Assembly: GCF_003345295.1 (NCBI RefSeq)
Contig: NZ_CP031055.1
Location: 1,984,001 to 2,048,000 of the forward strand
Direction: 5' to 3'
Source of the DNA: Vibrio splendidus
GTDB lineage: Bacteria; Pseudomonadota; Gammaproteobacteria; Enterobacterales; Vibrionaceae
Length of the DNA stretch: 64,000 nucleotides
A program made the position numbers and the translations under genes. How positions within the stretch are numbered: position 1 is the first letter of the stretch; each line of letters begins with the position of its first letter. This document shows, one piece after another, positions 8,887 through 20,500 of this stretch. The notes under the pieces were generated by a model. The model saw only the letters and a program-made list of their open reading frames with translations. It searched no databases and had not been told where the DNA came from.

Positions 8887-10659
8887 TTAGTCTTCTTTCT
8901 TCGCTAAGTTAACAGCGATTGCTAGCTCTTCCAGTGATGCTGGGTTTGCTAGGCTTGGCGCGTCTGTTAACAGACATGCTGCAGCTGTTGTTTTCGGGAA
9001 TGCGATAACGTCACGGATGTTCTCTGTACCACAAAGAAGCATTGCTAAACGGTCAAGACCGAATGCTAGACCTGCGTGTGGTGGCGTACCGTACTTAAGT
9101 GCTTCAAGTAGGAAACCGAACTTCTCTTGTTGCTCTTTAGCTTCAATACCTAAGATACCGAATACAGCCGTTTGCATTTCTGCGCTGTGAATACGTACAG
9201 AACCGCCGCCGACTTCGTAGCCGTTGATTACCATGTCGTAGGCATCAGAGTTAGCTGCTGCTGGGTTCGATTTTAGCTCTTCCGCATTCACACCAAGTGG
9301 TGATGTGAATGGGTGGTGCATAGCGTGAAGATTGCCTTCGCCATCTTCTTCGAACATTGGGAAATCAATAACCCAAAGTGGAGCCCACGCTTTCTTATCT
9401 GTTAGCTCTAGGTCATCTCCTAGCTTGATACGAAGTGCGCCCATTGCTTCAGCAACGATGTTCGCTTTATCTGCACCAAATAGGATGATATCGCCAGATT
9501 CAGCTTGAGTGCGCTCAAGAAGACCGTTGATCACGTCTTCGTTTAGGAACTTAGCAACTGGAGATTGGATACCTTCCATGCCAGCAGCACGGTCGTTAAC
9601 CTTCATCCAAGCTAGACCTTTCGCGCCGTAGATACCTACATGCTCTGCGTAACCGTCGATTTGCTTACGAGTTAACTTAGCGCCACCTGGTACACGGATA
9701 ACCGCTACGCGACCTTTTTCGTCGTTCGCAGGGCCAGAGAATACTTTGAACTCAACGTCTTTAACCAAGTCAGCAACGTCTACTAATTCTAGTGGGTTAC
9801 GTAGGTCTGGCTTATCAGAACCGAAACGACGAATCGCTTCAGAGAAAGGCATTACTGGGAATTGGCCCAGTTCAACATCTAGAAGCTCTTTCCACATATC
9901 GTGAACTAGCTTCTCAGTGATGTTACGCACTTCTTGAGAAGACATGAACGATGTTTCGATATCGATTTGAGTAAATTCAGGCTGACGGTCAGCACGTAAA
10001 TCTTCATCACGGAAACATTTAACGATTTGGTAGTAACGGTCAAAACCAGACATCATCAGCAATTGTTTGAACAGCTGAGGAGATTGAGGAAGTGCGTAGA
10101 AGCTACCTTTGTGAACACGGCTTGGTACTAGGTAATCACGAGCGCCTTCAGGTGTCGCTTTCGTTAGTACTGGTGTTTCGATGTCTAGGAATAGGTTCTC
10201 ATCTAGGAAACGACGAACGAAGCTAGAAGCACGTGCACGAAGCTTGATACGATCGCTCATTTCTGGACGACGAAGATCGATGTAACGGTACTTAAGACGC
10301 TGCTCTTCAGAGTTCGTTTGGTTGAAGTCTAGTGGAAGCGCTTCTGAACGGTTGATGATCTCTAGGCCAGTTGCGTAAAGCTCAACTTCACCCGTCGCCA
10401 TATCTTTATTTACTTGGCTGTCAGGACGAACACGTACTTCACCAGTAAATTTGATACAGAATTCATTACGCAGTTGGTTAGCGATCGGGAAGATATCTTT
10501 CATATCTGGATCGACAACAACCTGAACGACGCCTTCACGATCTCGCATATCGATAAAGATAAGACCGCCTAAATCACGGCGACGGTTTACCCAGCCGCAC
10601 AATTCTACAGTTTGTCCCGCCAGGGACTTGTTCAGGTTACCACAGTAATGGGTACGCAT
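8887..10659 (-). CDS. aspS: Aspartyl-tRNA synthetase
   Basis: Class II synthetase that charges tRNA-Asp. It has 590 residues, the length expected for the bacterial form with the GAD insertion. The N-terminal OB anticodon-binding domain begins [20 protein letters not shown]. Class II motif 2 surrounds [18 protein letters not shown] and motif 3 is [11 protein letters not shown]. It has its own terminator downstream and is divergent from the DUF72 gene. Confidence 0.98.
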   Translation of the reverse strand: MRTHYCGNLNKSLAGQTVELCGWVNRRRDLGGLIFIDMRDREGVVQVVVDPDMKDIFPIANQLRNEFCIKFTGEVRVRPDSQVNKDMATGEVELYATGLEIINRSEALPLDFNQTNSEEQRLKYRYIDLRRPEMSDRIKLRARASSFVRRFLDENLFLDIETPVLTKATPEGARDYLVPSRVHKGSFYALPQSPQLFKQLLMMSGFDRYYQIVKCFRDEDLRADRQPEFTQIDIETSFMSSQEVRNITEKLVHDMWKELLDVELGQFPVMPFSEAIRRFGSDKPDLRNPLELVDVADLVKDVEFKVFSGPANDEKGRVAVIRVPGGAKLTRKQIDGYAEHVGIYGAKGLAWMKVNDRAAGMEGIQSPVAKFLNEDVINGLLERTQAESGDIILFGADKANIVAEAMGALRIKLGDDLELTDKKAWAPLWVIDFPMFEEDGEGNLHAMHHPFTSPLGVNAEELKSNPAAANSDAYDMVINGYEVGGGSVRIHSAEMQTAVFGILGIEAKEQQEKFGFLLEALKYGTPPHAGLAFGLDRLAMLLCGTENIRDVIAFPKTTAAACLLTDAPSLANPASLEELAIAVNLAKKED

Positions 10660-10973
10660 AATGAATTTCCCAATCTCTTAATTATTTACTAGTTTCCAAG
10701 CTGTCAGTGGTCATTCCACATAACAGAGCAAAGGAACATTTATACGCGGAAACTCGTTTAAAATCGACCTTCCACATTCGAATTTATTGTGTTTTATCTG
10801 GCTTTGCTGCTTTTTAGCCCATCAAGTGCGCAAAGATTCATCAAAACCGAAAAAATTGCGCTAATTATATCTCGAAAGTACCTTAATCAGCAAAACTCTC
10901 GTAAAGTAGATTTTCGTTTCAAACCAAAAACTTTTTGTAATGACTGATCGCTTTATGAATAACGGTGTAATAG
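10660..10973. other. Divergent intergenic region, aspS / DUF72 gene
   Basis: About 314 bp that should hold the aspS and DUF72-gene promoters. I see no strong operator, RNA element or open reading frame. Confidence 0.5.
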
Positions 10974-11879
10974 ATGGATGCTAGTGTAATAACAACTGAA
11001 ACTTTACCTCTAAGACTTGGATTAACAATGTGGTCTCATTCTGAGTGGCAAAGTCAGTTCTATGGTAAGGGAACAAAACCTGCTGAACGCTTAGAGAAGT
11101 ACACCCAAGTTTTTCATACCGTTGAAGGCAACACGACTTTCTATGCGACACCCAGTATCTCAACGGTCAATAACTGGAAAGCCGCAAGTCACGATGATTT
11201 CAAGTTTACTTTTAAGCTGCCTAAGTTCATCACCCACCAGCAGCACTTAAAACATTGCCAAGCCGAACTCAAAGAATTTCTGCTCACCATGTCGCCCCTG
11301 CATAGGCGCATTGGTCAGTGGACGATTCAATTGCCCCATAGCTTCGAACCCAGCATGCTCCCTGCCCTGCAAAAATTTTGTACCTTGTTTCCAAAAGACA
11401 TGCAGCTCGGCGTTGAAGTTCGTCACCTTGGCTTCTTTGATAAAGGCGATGCCGAAAAACGTTTCAATCATTGGCTAATAGAAGAAGGGATCAATCGCAT
11501 CATCATGGATAGTCGCCCTGTTTTCTCCGCACCACCAACCACAGAAGCGGTGATCGACGCACATCAAAAGAAACCACGTGTTCCGGTTCATGCCATTGCG
11601 ACGGCAAACAATCCGATGGTTCGCTTTATTGGACATCCAGATCAGGAACCCAATCTCGCTTTCTTTAAACCTTGGTTCGCGAAATTACCGACTTGGTTAA
11701 ATGAAGGCAAACAACCTTATTTGATGATTCACACCCCAGACAATAATCACGCCCCTGAGTTGGCGATTGCTATCTATAAGCAATTACAGACGCAAGTTGC
11801 TGAACACACACAGATAACCTTGCCTAATTTGGCGGAGTTTCCTGCTCAAAAAGGTGACCATCAAATCTCGATGTTTTGA
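10974..11879 (+). CDS. yecE: DUF72 (YecE-family) protein
   Basis: DUF72 family protein of 301 residues with a TIM-barrel-like fold and no settled function. Family features are the N-terminal LRLGLTMWSHSEW, EGNTTFYATPS, FKFTFKLPKFITH, LGVEVRH, and the late PYLMIHTPDNNHAPELA. A DUF72 gene next to aspS or cmoAB is a common gammaproteobacterial arrangement. The ATG at 10974 lacks a clear Shine-Dalgarno sequence, so the start may be slightly off; the first ~12 residues precede the conserved region. Confidence 0.88.
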   Translation: MDASVITTETLPLRLGLTMWSHSEWQSQFYGKGTKPAERLEKYTQVFHTVEGNTTFYATPSISTVNNWKAASHDDFKFTFKLPKFITHQQHLKHCQAELKEFLLTMSPLHRRIGQWTIQLPHSFEPSMLPALQKFCTLFPKDMQLGVEVRHLGFFDKGDAEKRFNHWLIEEGINRIIMDSRPVFSAPPTTEAVIDAHQKKPRVPVHAIATANNPMVRFIGHPDQEPNLAFFKPWFAKLPTWLNEGKQPYLMIHTPDNNHAPELAIAIYKQLQTQVAEHTQITLPNLAEFPAQKGDHQISMF

Positions 11880-12000
11880 TAGTAAACAACCACTAACACG
11901 CGTTCACTTTCATCAATCTCAGTTTTCGTGACAGCCGCGCTTTTTTTACGTAAAATACGTCCCCTTTTATTTGGTATGAATTTTGTGCCAATTACGCTGA

Positions 12001-12747
<747 letters not shown>

Positions 12748-12777
12748 CGCACATACCCAGTCAGCTCGAACTAAAAC

Positions 12778-12876
12778 GTCATCCTCAAGAGCGAGGAACG
12801 AGCGAGTTGGGGATCTCTATCAAGTACGATAAACCGAGATTCCCTATCATGTTCGTCCCTCACTGTAGGGAATGAC
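12778..12876. repeat. 99-bp imperfect palindromic intergenic repeat
   Basis: Two ~40-base arms, one starting GTCATCCTCAAGAGCGAGG and the other ending CTGTAGGGAATGAC, are near-reverse complements (outermost GTCAT / ATGAC, inner GGGATCTC / GAGATTCCC) around a ~19-bp centre. The form resembles a non-autonomous REP/MITE-like element. I recognise the sequence style from Vibrio intergenic regions, but copy number is not visible here. Confidence 0.75.
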
Positions 12877-12929
12877 AAATTTAATTTTTATTTTAGGGTT
12901 TATTGACCCTATTAACTCAGTGAAAAACT

Positions 12930-13901
12930 ATGTTTAATTTTGCCAATTTTTATCAACTCATTGCCCAAGACACTCGCCTACAGCCGTGGCTCAATGTTCT
13001 TCCTCAACAGCTGACGGATTGGCAAAATGCAGAGCACGGTGACTTCGACCGCTGGTTACGTGCACTGAATAAAATCCCTCAAGGCGTGCCTGACCAAGTT
13101 GATCTGAAAAACTCAGTAACCATTGGTAGCTCGACACCATTTCACACAGGTGAACTTAAGAAGTTAGAAAGCTTACTAAAGACCTTCCACCCGTGGAGGA
13201 AAGGTCCTTACACCGTTCACGATATTCATATCGATACGGAGTGGCGCAGTGACTGGAAATGGGACCGTGTCCTTCCTCATATTTCTCCATTGAAAAACCG
13301 CTCGGTGCTCGATGTAGGTTGTGGCAATGGTTACCACATGTGGCGCATGCTAGGTGAAGGCGCACGCCTAACGGTGGGTATCGACCCTTCTCACCTATTC
13401 TTGGTTCAGTTTGAAGCGATTCGTAAGTTAATGGGCGATGACCAACGTGCTCACCTATTACCTTTAGGTATTGAGCAACTGCCAAAACTAGAAGCCTACG
13501 ACACTGTATTTAGCATGGGTGTTCTGTATCACCGTCGTTCACCTCTGGATCACTTGATTCAGCTAAAAGACCAATTGGCATCTGGCGGTGAGCTGGTTCT
13601 TGAAACCTTGGTGATTGAAGGTGACGAGAATGCGGTATTGGTCCCTGTTGACCGTTACGCGCAAATGAGAAATGTATACTTCTTCCCTTCTGCTCGCGCA
13701 CTGAAACGCTGGCTAGAACAGGTTGGCTTTGAAGACGTGCGTATCGTTGACGAAAATGTCACGACGATTGGCGAACAACGCACAACAGAATGGATGACAC
13801 ACAACTCTCTTCCAGATTACCTCGATCCGAACGATCCAAGTAAAACGGTTGAGGGTCACCCTGCACCAAGACGTGCCGTTCTTGTCGCGACGAAACCGTA
13901 A
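12930..13901 (+). CDS. cmoB: CmoB, tRNA U34 carboxymethyltransferase
   Basis: Transfers the carboxymethyl group from carboxy-SAM to 5-hydroxyuridine at tRNA position 34, giving cmo5U. It has 323 residues, as in E. coli. Visible elements are [20 protein letters not shown], the SAM-binding loop [30 protein letters not shown], and [16 protein letters not shown]. It follows cmoA and is ended by the terminator at 14089. Confidence 0.98.
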   Translation: MFNFANFYQLIAQDTRLQPWLNVLPQQLTDWQNAEHGDFDRWLRALNKIPQGVPDQVDLKNSVTIGSSTPFHTGELKKLESLLKTFHPWRKGPYTVHDIHIDTEWRSDWKWDRVLPHISPLKNRSVLDVGCGNGYHMWRMLGEGARLTVGIDPSHLFLVQFEAIRKLMGDDQRAHLLPLGIEQLPKLEAYDTVFSMGVLYHRRSPLDHLIQLKDQLASGGELVLETLVIEGDENAVLVPVDRYAQMRNVYFFPSARALKRWLEQVGFEDVRIVDENVTTIGEQRTTEWMTHNSLPDYLDPNDPSKTVEGHPAPRRAVLVATKP

Positions 13902-13972
13902 TTTCTATAGGACCAAAGCCATGAACTCTGTGGTCACTCAGTCTTAGTTATTTATATGTGTAAGTTTTGAAT

Positions 13973-14010
13973 AGCATGAGCATGAATTATATAAAATTCG
14001 CGCTCATGCT
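13973..14010. repeat. Hairpin-forming inverted repeat after cmoB
   Basis: AGCATGAG / CTCATGCT outer stem with an inner GAATT / AATTC stem. There is no T-run, so it is not a classical terminator; it may protect the cmoB 3' end. Confidence 0.4.
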
Positions 14011-14088
14011 TAACAAATGAACGAACTCAGATCACAATAATTTTCGTAGCGCTCACATAGCGATTCAATATGACCAGACTCTTACAAT

Positions 14089-14112
14089 AGGATGCTTCAC
14101 GCGTCCTTTTTT
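14089..14112 (+). terminator. Terminator of cmoB
   Basis: AGGATGC / GCGTCCT stem (one T-G pair) with a 5-base loop, followed by TTTTTG. Confidence 0.7.
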
Positions 14113-14168
14113 GTGGGATAAACTACTAAATAGTCTGAACTATTCTCTAATTCTCAAAGGTTTTTTAT

Positions 14169-14909
14169 ATGTTTAAGCGATTATCGCCTATCGTGGCGGT
14201 TGGTTTGCTCTCTGGTTGTACCCTCACGAACGGTGCTACCTACCACCAAGAAACTCTCGACGCTATTGCCCGCTCAGAGACAAACATCGCAAATAAGGTT
14301 CAAAATCTTGAACTACAACTAAGTAATCAAAGTGATTATATTGAAAGCTTAGAAGACGAAATCACCACTCTTTCTAGTCAATTAGATGTTCATCTGACCA
14401 GCATGGAACATAAGGTTATTGAAGAGCTAGAGGAAGAAGAACCCGTCGTCGTAGCAGCTACTCCTATCACTACTACGTTACAACCGACCATCCTTGGCGG
14501 AATCGAGAAAGTGTCTATCGACTCGATCAAACAAAGCTTTGATGCGCGCGTTGATACTGGCGCAACCACTTCTTCTTTAAATGCTGTCGATATCAAAGAA
14601 TTCGAACGTAACGGTAAAGACTGGGTGAGATTCCATTTGGCTGATAAAGCACAAGCTGTAGAAGACCAAAAATGGATTGAAGCGCCCGTTGTGCGGTATG
14701 TAAAAATCCGTCAGTCAACCAATGACCAGACAGAACGTCGAGCTGTGATCGAATTATGGGTAAAAGTTGGAAAAATCCATGAAAAAGCGCAATTTACATT
14801 GGCGGATCGCTCTCAAATGAGTCACCCTGTATTACTAGGGCGCGAATTTATCAAAGACATAGCGCTAGTAGATGTAAGTAAAAAGTACGTACAAACGGAA
14901 GTTAAATAA
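14169..14909 (+). CDS. Lipoprotein with a retropepsin-like (ATP-dependent Zn protease / RimB-type) domain
   Basis: 246 residues. A lipoprotein signal peptide is clear (MFKRLSPIVAVGLLSGCTL, lipobox LSGC), so the mature protein should be membrane-anchored in the periplasm. Residues about 28-90 look like a coiled coil with an acidic stretch (EELEEEEP). The C-terminal half is the DUF785/retropepsin-like domain with the aspartic-protease motif in FDARVDTGATTSSLNA and the late block HPVLLGREFIKDIALVDVS. The annotation 'Zn protease' is historical; the fold suggests a pepsin-like dimeric aspartic protease. It is the first gene of a three-gene unit, 17 bp before the transglutaminase-like gene. Substrate unknown. 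Confidence 0.85.
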   Translation: MFKRLSPIVAVGLLSGCTLTNGATYHQETLDAIARSETNIANKVQNLELQLSNQSDYIESLEDEITTLSSQLDVHLTSMEHKVIEELEEEEPVVVAATPITTTLQPTILGGIEKVSIDSIKQSFDARVDTGATTSSLNAVDIKEFERNGKDWVRFHLADKAQAVEDQKWIEAPVVRYVKIRQSTNDQTERRAVIELWVKVGKIHEKAQFTLADRSQMSHPVLLGREFIKDIALVDVSKKYVQTEVK

Positions 14910-14926
14910 CAATAGTAGGGTAAGCT

Positions 14927-16432
14927 ATGACGTCAAGAATTCCATTTTATATCTCTATATTCCTGCTTATCGTGGCAGGTATAACACTGAGTATGTTCAG
15001 ACATACCACCTACGGTGTACCTTGGACTCCAGGGGAAACCAGACAGGTTTGGGACGTTGAAGCTCGTATTGAGTTCAACGCAGTAGGCAAAGAAGCAAAA
15101 GTTTCATTAGCAGCTCCTCACACTCAGTCTAATTACACACTTATTGGTGAGTCAGCTTCGTCACCAGGTTACGGCATCTCTTACTTGAACACCGAGTCAG
15201 GTCGTCGTGCTGAATGGTCTATTCGCCACGCTGATGGCCCGCAAACTATCTACTACAAAACTCAATTCCTTGTCGATAACCAAGCGAAAGTTGATGCTAT
15301 CCCACCAGAAGGTGAAATCACGCAACCAAGCTTTGATGGCCCAGAAGAAGCGGCAGCGTTGGCACTGATTGACCGAGCAACTAAGCGCTCAGCAGACAAC
15401 ATCACCTTCACTCGTGAACTTATCAAAACACTTAATGATCCAGACAGCCAAAACTCTGCGCTGATTCTGAATAACATGAGCAAAGTTGAAGCAACACACA
15501 AGCTACTTTCAGCAGCAAATATCCACAATAAAGTGGTTGGCGTTATCGAGCTAGAAGATGGCCGTCGTCGTCAATCTATCCAGCAAATGAACCAGATCTG
15601 GGATAACGACCAATGGGTTTTATTCTCTCCTGAATCAAGCGAACAGCAAGTTCAGCCAAACCTGCTAATTTGGGATGAATCAAATGTATCTCTATTAGAC
15701 GTGGTTGGCGGTCAGAACAGTAAAGTACACTTCTCTATGATTGCTCAGGAGGTGACTCCCACTGAAGCAACCAACAGTAAAGTCTCTGCGGATCAACTGT
15801 TAAACCTTTCCATTCACAGTCTACCGTTAGAAGAGCAAGCGATGTTTAAAACCATCATGCTGATTCCTATCGGTGCTCTGATTGTTGTGTTCCTACGAGT
15901 CATCATCGGTCTGAAGACGTCTGGTACGTTCATGCCTGTACTGATTGCGGTAGCCTTTGTACAAACACAATTGGTAACGGGTATTGTCGGCTTCCTACTG
16001 ATTGTAGGTACAGGTCTTATTATTCGAAGTTACTTATCCAAGCTCAACTTGCTACTGGTCGCCAGGATATCCGCCGTAATCATTACGGTAATCATGATTA
16101 TCTCTGTGTTTACTGTAGTGGCGTTTAAAGTCGGTCTGACTGAAGGTCTATCGATTACGTTCTTCCCAATGATTATCCTATCTTGGACTATCGAACGTAT
16201 GTCTATCCTATGGGAAGAAGAAGGGGCGAAAGAGGTAGTGCTACAAGGTGGTGGCTCTCTATTTACCGCTGTTCTTGTTTACTTAGGCATGACTAACCCG
16301 TTCATCCAGCATTTAACATTTAACTTTATTGGTTTACAGCTTGTTATTCTAGCGACCATCTTGCTACTAGGTAACTACACAGGCTACCGTCTAACCGAGC
16401 TTCGTCGCTTTAAACCGCTAGCGGAGGACTAA
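14927..16432 (+). CDS. Inactive transglutaminase-like periplasmic domain fused to a 7-TM region
   Basis: 501 residues. An N-terminal membrane anchor (about 7-25) is followed by a ~270-residue periplasmic part beginning YGVPWTPGETRQVWDVEARI. Its later half (DRATKRSADNITFTREL to WDNDQWVLFSPES) resembles a transglutaminase-like fold without a clear Cys-His-Asp triad. From about residue 305 there are seven hydrophobic segments (IMLIPIGALIVVFLRVIIGL through LQLVILATILLLGNYTGYRL). The domain combination is found in a conserved but functionally unresolved family. It is separated from the next gene by 3 bp. Confidence 0.82.
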   Translation: MTSRIPFYISIFLLIVAGITLSMFRHTTYGVPWTPGETRQVWDVEARIEFNAVGKEAKVSLAAPHTQSNYTLIGESASSPGYGISYLNTESGRRAEWSIRHADGPQTIYYKTQFLVDNQAKVDAIPPEGEITQPSFDGPEEAAALALIDRATKRSADNITFTRELIKTLNDPDSQNSALILNNMSKVEATHKLLSAANIHNKVVGVIELEDGRRRQSIQQMNQIWDNDQWVLFSPESSEQQVQPNLLIWDESNVSLLDVVGGQNSKVHFSMIAQEVTPTEATNSKVSADQLLNLSIHSLPLEEQAMFKTIMLIPIGALIVVFLRVIIGLKTSGTFMPVLIAVAFVQTQLVTGIVGFLLIVGTGLIIRSYLSKLNLLLVARISAVIITVIMIISVFTVVAFKVGLTEGLSITFFPMIILSWTIERMSILWEEEGAKEVVLQGGGSLFTAVLVYLGMTNPFIQHLTFNFIGLQLVILATILLLGNYTGYRLTELRRFKPLAED

Positions 16433-16435
16433 GTT

Positions 16436-17416
16436 ATGTTTGATCAATTTACTTCACCGTTTAAGTTGAAAGACAAAGGCATAATGGGAATGAACAAGCG
16501 TAACCATAGCTATATTGGTCGCTACAATGATCGTTCCAAGTATCCACTCGTTGATGACAAGCTTAAGACTAAGATTATTGCTGAACAAGCTGGTGCAACC
16601 GTACCAACACTGATTGGCGTTATTGGTCACCAAGCTGAAGTAAAAACAATCCACAAGATGGTTAAAGAGTGGCCGGGGTTTGTAATCAAGCCCGCTCAAG
16701 GTAGTGGTGGTAAAGGTATCCTTGTTGTTATTTCTCACAAGGATGGTGTTTATACCAAGCCATCGGGTTCGACTATCAATGAAGAAGACGTAGAGCGTCA
16801 CATCAGTAAAGCTCTCGCGGGTCTTTTCTCACTGGGTGGTAAGAACGACGTAGCCGTGGTTGAAAACCTCATCAAGTTTGACGAGTGTTTTGATGGCTTC
16901 AGTTATGAAGGTGTGCCCGATGTACGAATTATCGTATTCAAAGGCTACCCTGTGATGGCGATGATGCGTCTTTCTACTTCAGCTTCTGACGGCAAGGCAA
17001 ACTTGCACCAAGGCGCTGTGGGTGTGGGCATCTGTATCGCGACGGGTAAAGCCGTTCGTGCGGTTCAATTTGACCACCCTGTGACTCACCACCCGGACAC
17101 GGACAAAGAGTTGGCACAACTTCAAGTACCGCATTGGGAAAAACTGCTTACGCTAGCATCAAGCGCGTGGGAAATGACAGGCCTTGGTTACATGGGCACT
17201 GACATGGTTTTAGATCAAGAAGAAGGTCCAATGGTACTAGAGCTAAACGCTCGTCCAGGATTAGCAATACAGATTGCAAACGGCGCGGGTTTATTGCCTC
17301 GCTTGCATCATATTGAAAACCTAGGCACGCCAGCTGAATATCCAAAACCTGCAGAGCGCGTGGCATACGCCGCAAAGCAATTTGGTGTTCACGGTAACGA
17401 ACTCGCTTCAAACTAA
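16436..17416 (+). CDS. ATP-grasp ligase, alpha-L-glutamate ligase-like
   Basis: 326 residues, cytoplasmic. ATP-grasp features include the nucleotide-binding lysine and glycine-rich loop in GFVIKPAQGSGGKGILVV (about 80-97) and the metal-binding Glu/Asn in MVLELNARPGLAIQIANGAG (about 266-285). It starts with MFDQFTSPFKLKDKGIMGMN, typical of the alpha-L-glutamate ligase-like group related to RimK. This suggests amino-acid or peptide ligation to a carboxylate acceptor, but substrate and acceptor are unknown. As last gene of the unit it precedes the terminator at 17462. Pairing an ATP-grasp ligase with a retropepsin-like protease suggests opposing addition and removal reactions; this is inference. 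Confidence 0.85.
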   Translation: MFDQFTSPFKLKDKGIMGMNKRNHSYIGRYNDRSKYPLVDDKLKTKIIAEQAGATVPTLIGVIGHQAEVKTIHKMVKEWPGFVIKPAQGSGGKGILVVISHKDGVYTKPSGSTINEEDVERHISKALAGLFSLGGKNDVAVVENLIKFDECFDGFSYEGVPDVRIIVFKGYPVMAMMRLSTSASDGKANLHQGAVGVGICIATGKAVRAVQFDHPVTHHPDTDKELAQLQVPHWEKLLTLASSAWEMTGLGYMGTDMVLDQEEGPMVLELNARPGLAIQIANGAGLLPRLHHIENLGTPAEYPKPAERVAYAAKQFGVHGNELASN

Positions 17417-17461
17417 GCGACTAACTCGGTCATTTGACACCGAATCTAGCTCAATAAATAA

Positions 17462-17496
17462 AGCCGCATAACTCTGAGAGTTACGCGGCTTTTTAA
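17462..17496. terminator. Bidirectional terminator
   Basis: AGCCGC-TAACT ... AGTTA-GCGGCT stem followed by TTTTTAA on the plus strand and a T-rich stretch on the minus strand. It serves the ATP-grasp gene and the convergent formate dehydrogenase gene. Confidence 0.88.
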
Positions 17497-17527
17497 TGCC
17501 TATCGTTAATTAGCTTAACGCTCGGAA

Positions 17528-20500
17528 CTAAACTTCTGTTGTTTCTGCTTCAGACTCACGAATGGGGTCAATGCGGACTGCCGCCACCTTAAACTCTGGG
17601 ATCTTAGCGTGCGGATCGGTTGCAGTCGTAGTTAAGCGGTTAACTGGAGATTCGACAAAATGGAATGGAATAAATACCACCCCCTTTTGCATTCGCTTAG
17701 TGACAAATGCCGCGATTTCAATTTCTCCACGACGGGTTGATACTTTGAGCATCTGGCCATTCGAGATCCCTAACGCTTCGGCATCATGAACACTCACCAT
17801 CGCACGTGGTCCTGCCAAGTTATCAAGCCCTTTGGTTTTACGTGTCATGGTCCCGGTGTGGAACTGTTCTAGGATGCGACCTGTCGTTAATACTAGCGGG
17901 TATTCCGCATCAGGAAGTTCTGCTGCGTATCTAAACGGAATCGCTTCCATTTGACCACGCCCGCGAGTGAATTGAGTCTGGTGCATGATGCGTGTACCGT
18001 CAGGGTTATTCTTATTACTTGGCCATTGGACGCCGTTCACCGTAATATTCTCCCAACGTAAACCACCATACTGCGGCGTTACACGTGCTATCTCATTGGT
18101 GATATCAGCAACGGTTTTATAGTCCCAACCGCCGTCCATTGCATTGGCTAGCATTTGAATAATCACCCAATCTTCTTTCGCGTCACCGGGCGGATTAACA
18201 GCAGGATTAATACGTTGGACTCGGCGCTCTGTATTAGTGAAGTGGCCAGACTTTTCAGCAAACGAACAAGACGGCAGAACCACATCGGCATACTGAGCGG
18301 TTTCGGTTAAGAAAATATCTTGAACCACTAGGAAATCTAACGCTTCAAGGCCTTCAATCACATGCGCTTGATTTGGGTCACTCAACACTGGGTTCTCACC
18401 CATGACATACAGACCGCGAACATCTCGATGGCACGCTCCATCAATAATTTCGGTGAGCGTTAACCCCGCTTCCGCTGGTAAGTCAGAAACTCCCCATTCC
18501 ATCGCGAATTTTTGACGAACTATCGGGTTATACACTTTCTGATAACCTGGAAGGTTGTTCGGCAATGCCCCCATATCACACGCGCCCTGAACATTGGATT
18601 GACCACGTAATGGGTTTATACCACCGCCTTCGATACCAATGTTGCCACACAAGAGTTGTAGATTAGCGATTGAACGTACGTTGTCGTGACCAGTAGTGTG
18701 TTGCGTAATACCCATCGAATAATACACTGCGGTGCGTTCTGCAGTACCAATCAAGCGAGCCATCGCGAAAATATCTTCCGCTTTCACGCCAGTCACTAAT
18801 TCAACTTTATCAAGTGAATAGCTTGGTGACATGACTTCCTGCAATAAGGTATCAAAGCCGTCAACACGATCATCAATATAATCTTGGTCGTACCAACCGT
18901 GTTTGATGATCTGCTGCATCACACCATTAATCAGCATCACATCAGTGCCCGGTCGGTGCGCTAAGTAAAGCTCAGCATGGTCAGCAATATCGATTCGTTT
19001 TGGATCAGCAACGATCAATCGTGCGCCACCATGCCTCACCGCTTGCTTGATGTGCGAGCCAATAATTGGGTGTGCTGAAGTCGTGTCTGAACCGATAATA
19101 AAGATCACATCTGAATGCTTGATACTTGGAATATCATTGGTCATCGCCCCGCTACCCAGCGAAGCCTCTAAACCAGTAACAGTAGAAGCATGACAAAGAC
19201 GTGCACAGTGATCGACGTTATTAGTGCCTAATTCACGGCGTATGAATTTTTGGAAGGCATAGTTGTCTTCATTGGTGGTTTTCGCCGATGAGAAGCCCGC
19301 CAAAGCATTGCTACCAAAGCCCTGTTTAATCGCGGTAAATTTATCAGCAATGAGCTTAATCGCTTCTTCCCAACTTGCAGGTTGCAACCAGCCATCTTTA
19401 CGAATTAATGGTGTGGTTAAACGCGCATCACTGCCCACAAAATCGAAGCCGAATCGCCCCTTAACACACAACATGCCTTCATTAACCGGAGAGTCACCGC
19501 CTTCGATATAACGGATTTTGTTTTTCTGCTCATCGATATGCATGGTTAGCTTACAGCCCACACCACAATAGGTGCAGATGGTATCGACTTTCTTGAGTAG
19601 GTCTGTGTCTCCCTGCTTTCTATCACGAGCATCCACCATTGCACCGGTTGGACACGCCTGAATACAAGATCCACATTGAACGCAGTTTGAGTCACCCATT
19701 AAGGTCTTGTCTGCCCCAAAATTAGGACGACATTCAGGTCTTGATGCAGGCTTGCCATCAGATTGATTCATGAAGCTTAAAACGCCATGAACATTCTGTT
19801 CGCGACACGCTTGGATACACTGGCCGCAACTGATACAGCGGTTGGCATCAAAGATAATAAATTCTGAACTGTCATCAACTGCAAATTTTTGTCTTGTTAA
19901 ACCGACCTTCGCTTCTTCTGCGCGTATCGCCTGCCAGTTCTCATTCGAAGCCACATCGATTTTGTACTCTGGATGTGTTTGCGTTGCTTTGTATTCGGTC
20001 GAGTAGTCTCGTAGGTCGCAATCGGTATTGGCTTGGCAGCCACATTCTAGGCATCTTGCTGCTTCCGCAATTGCATCGGCATTATCAAATCCTGTTTCTA
20101 CTTCGTCGAAGCTTTGTTCACGCTGCTCGGGTGTTAGCTCTGGCATGATCTTACGCGCCATACGCTGTATGGATTTGTATTGCTCAGGATCCACTGCTTT
20201 GAGCTGCTTGTGCTTTCTTGAATTAAACGGTTTGGCCGGAATGTTATCCATGTCGCCATGAAAGAACCGATCAATCGCCTGTGCAGCAATGCGCCCATCC
20301 CCCACCGCTTCCACTGCGGTTGCAGGGCCGCGTCGGAAATCACCGATACTAAAGATATTGCCGGTACCTGTATGCATGGTTTGCGGATCGGCATCAGCGG
20401 TATTCCAACGCGTAAGCGGGATATCAATAGCTTCGTTATCCATAAAGCTCAGATCCGGCTTTTGCGACACGGCAGCGATGACCGTATCAAACGCTTCAAC

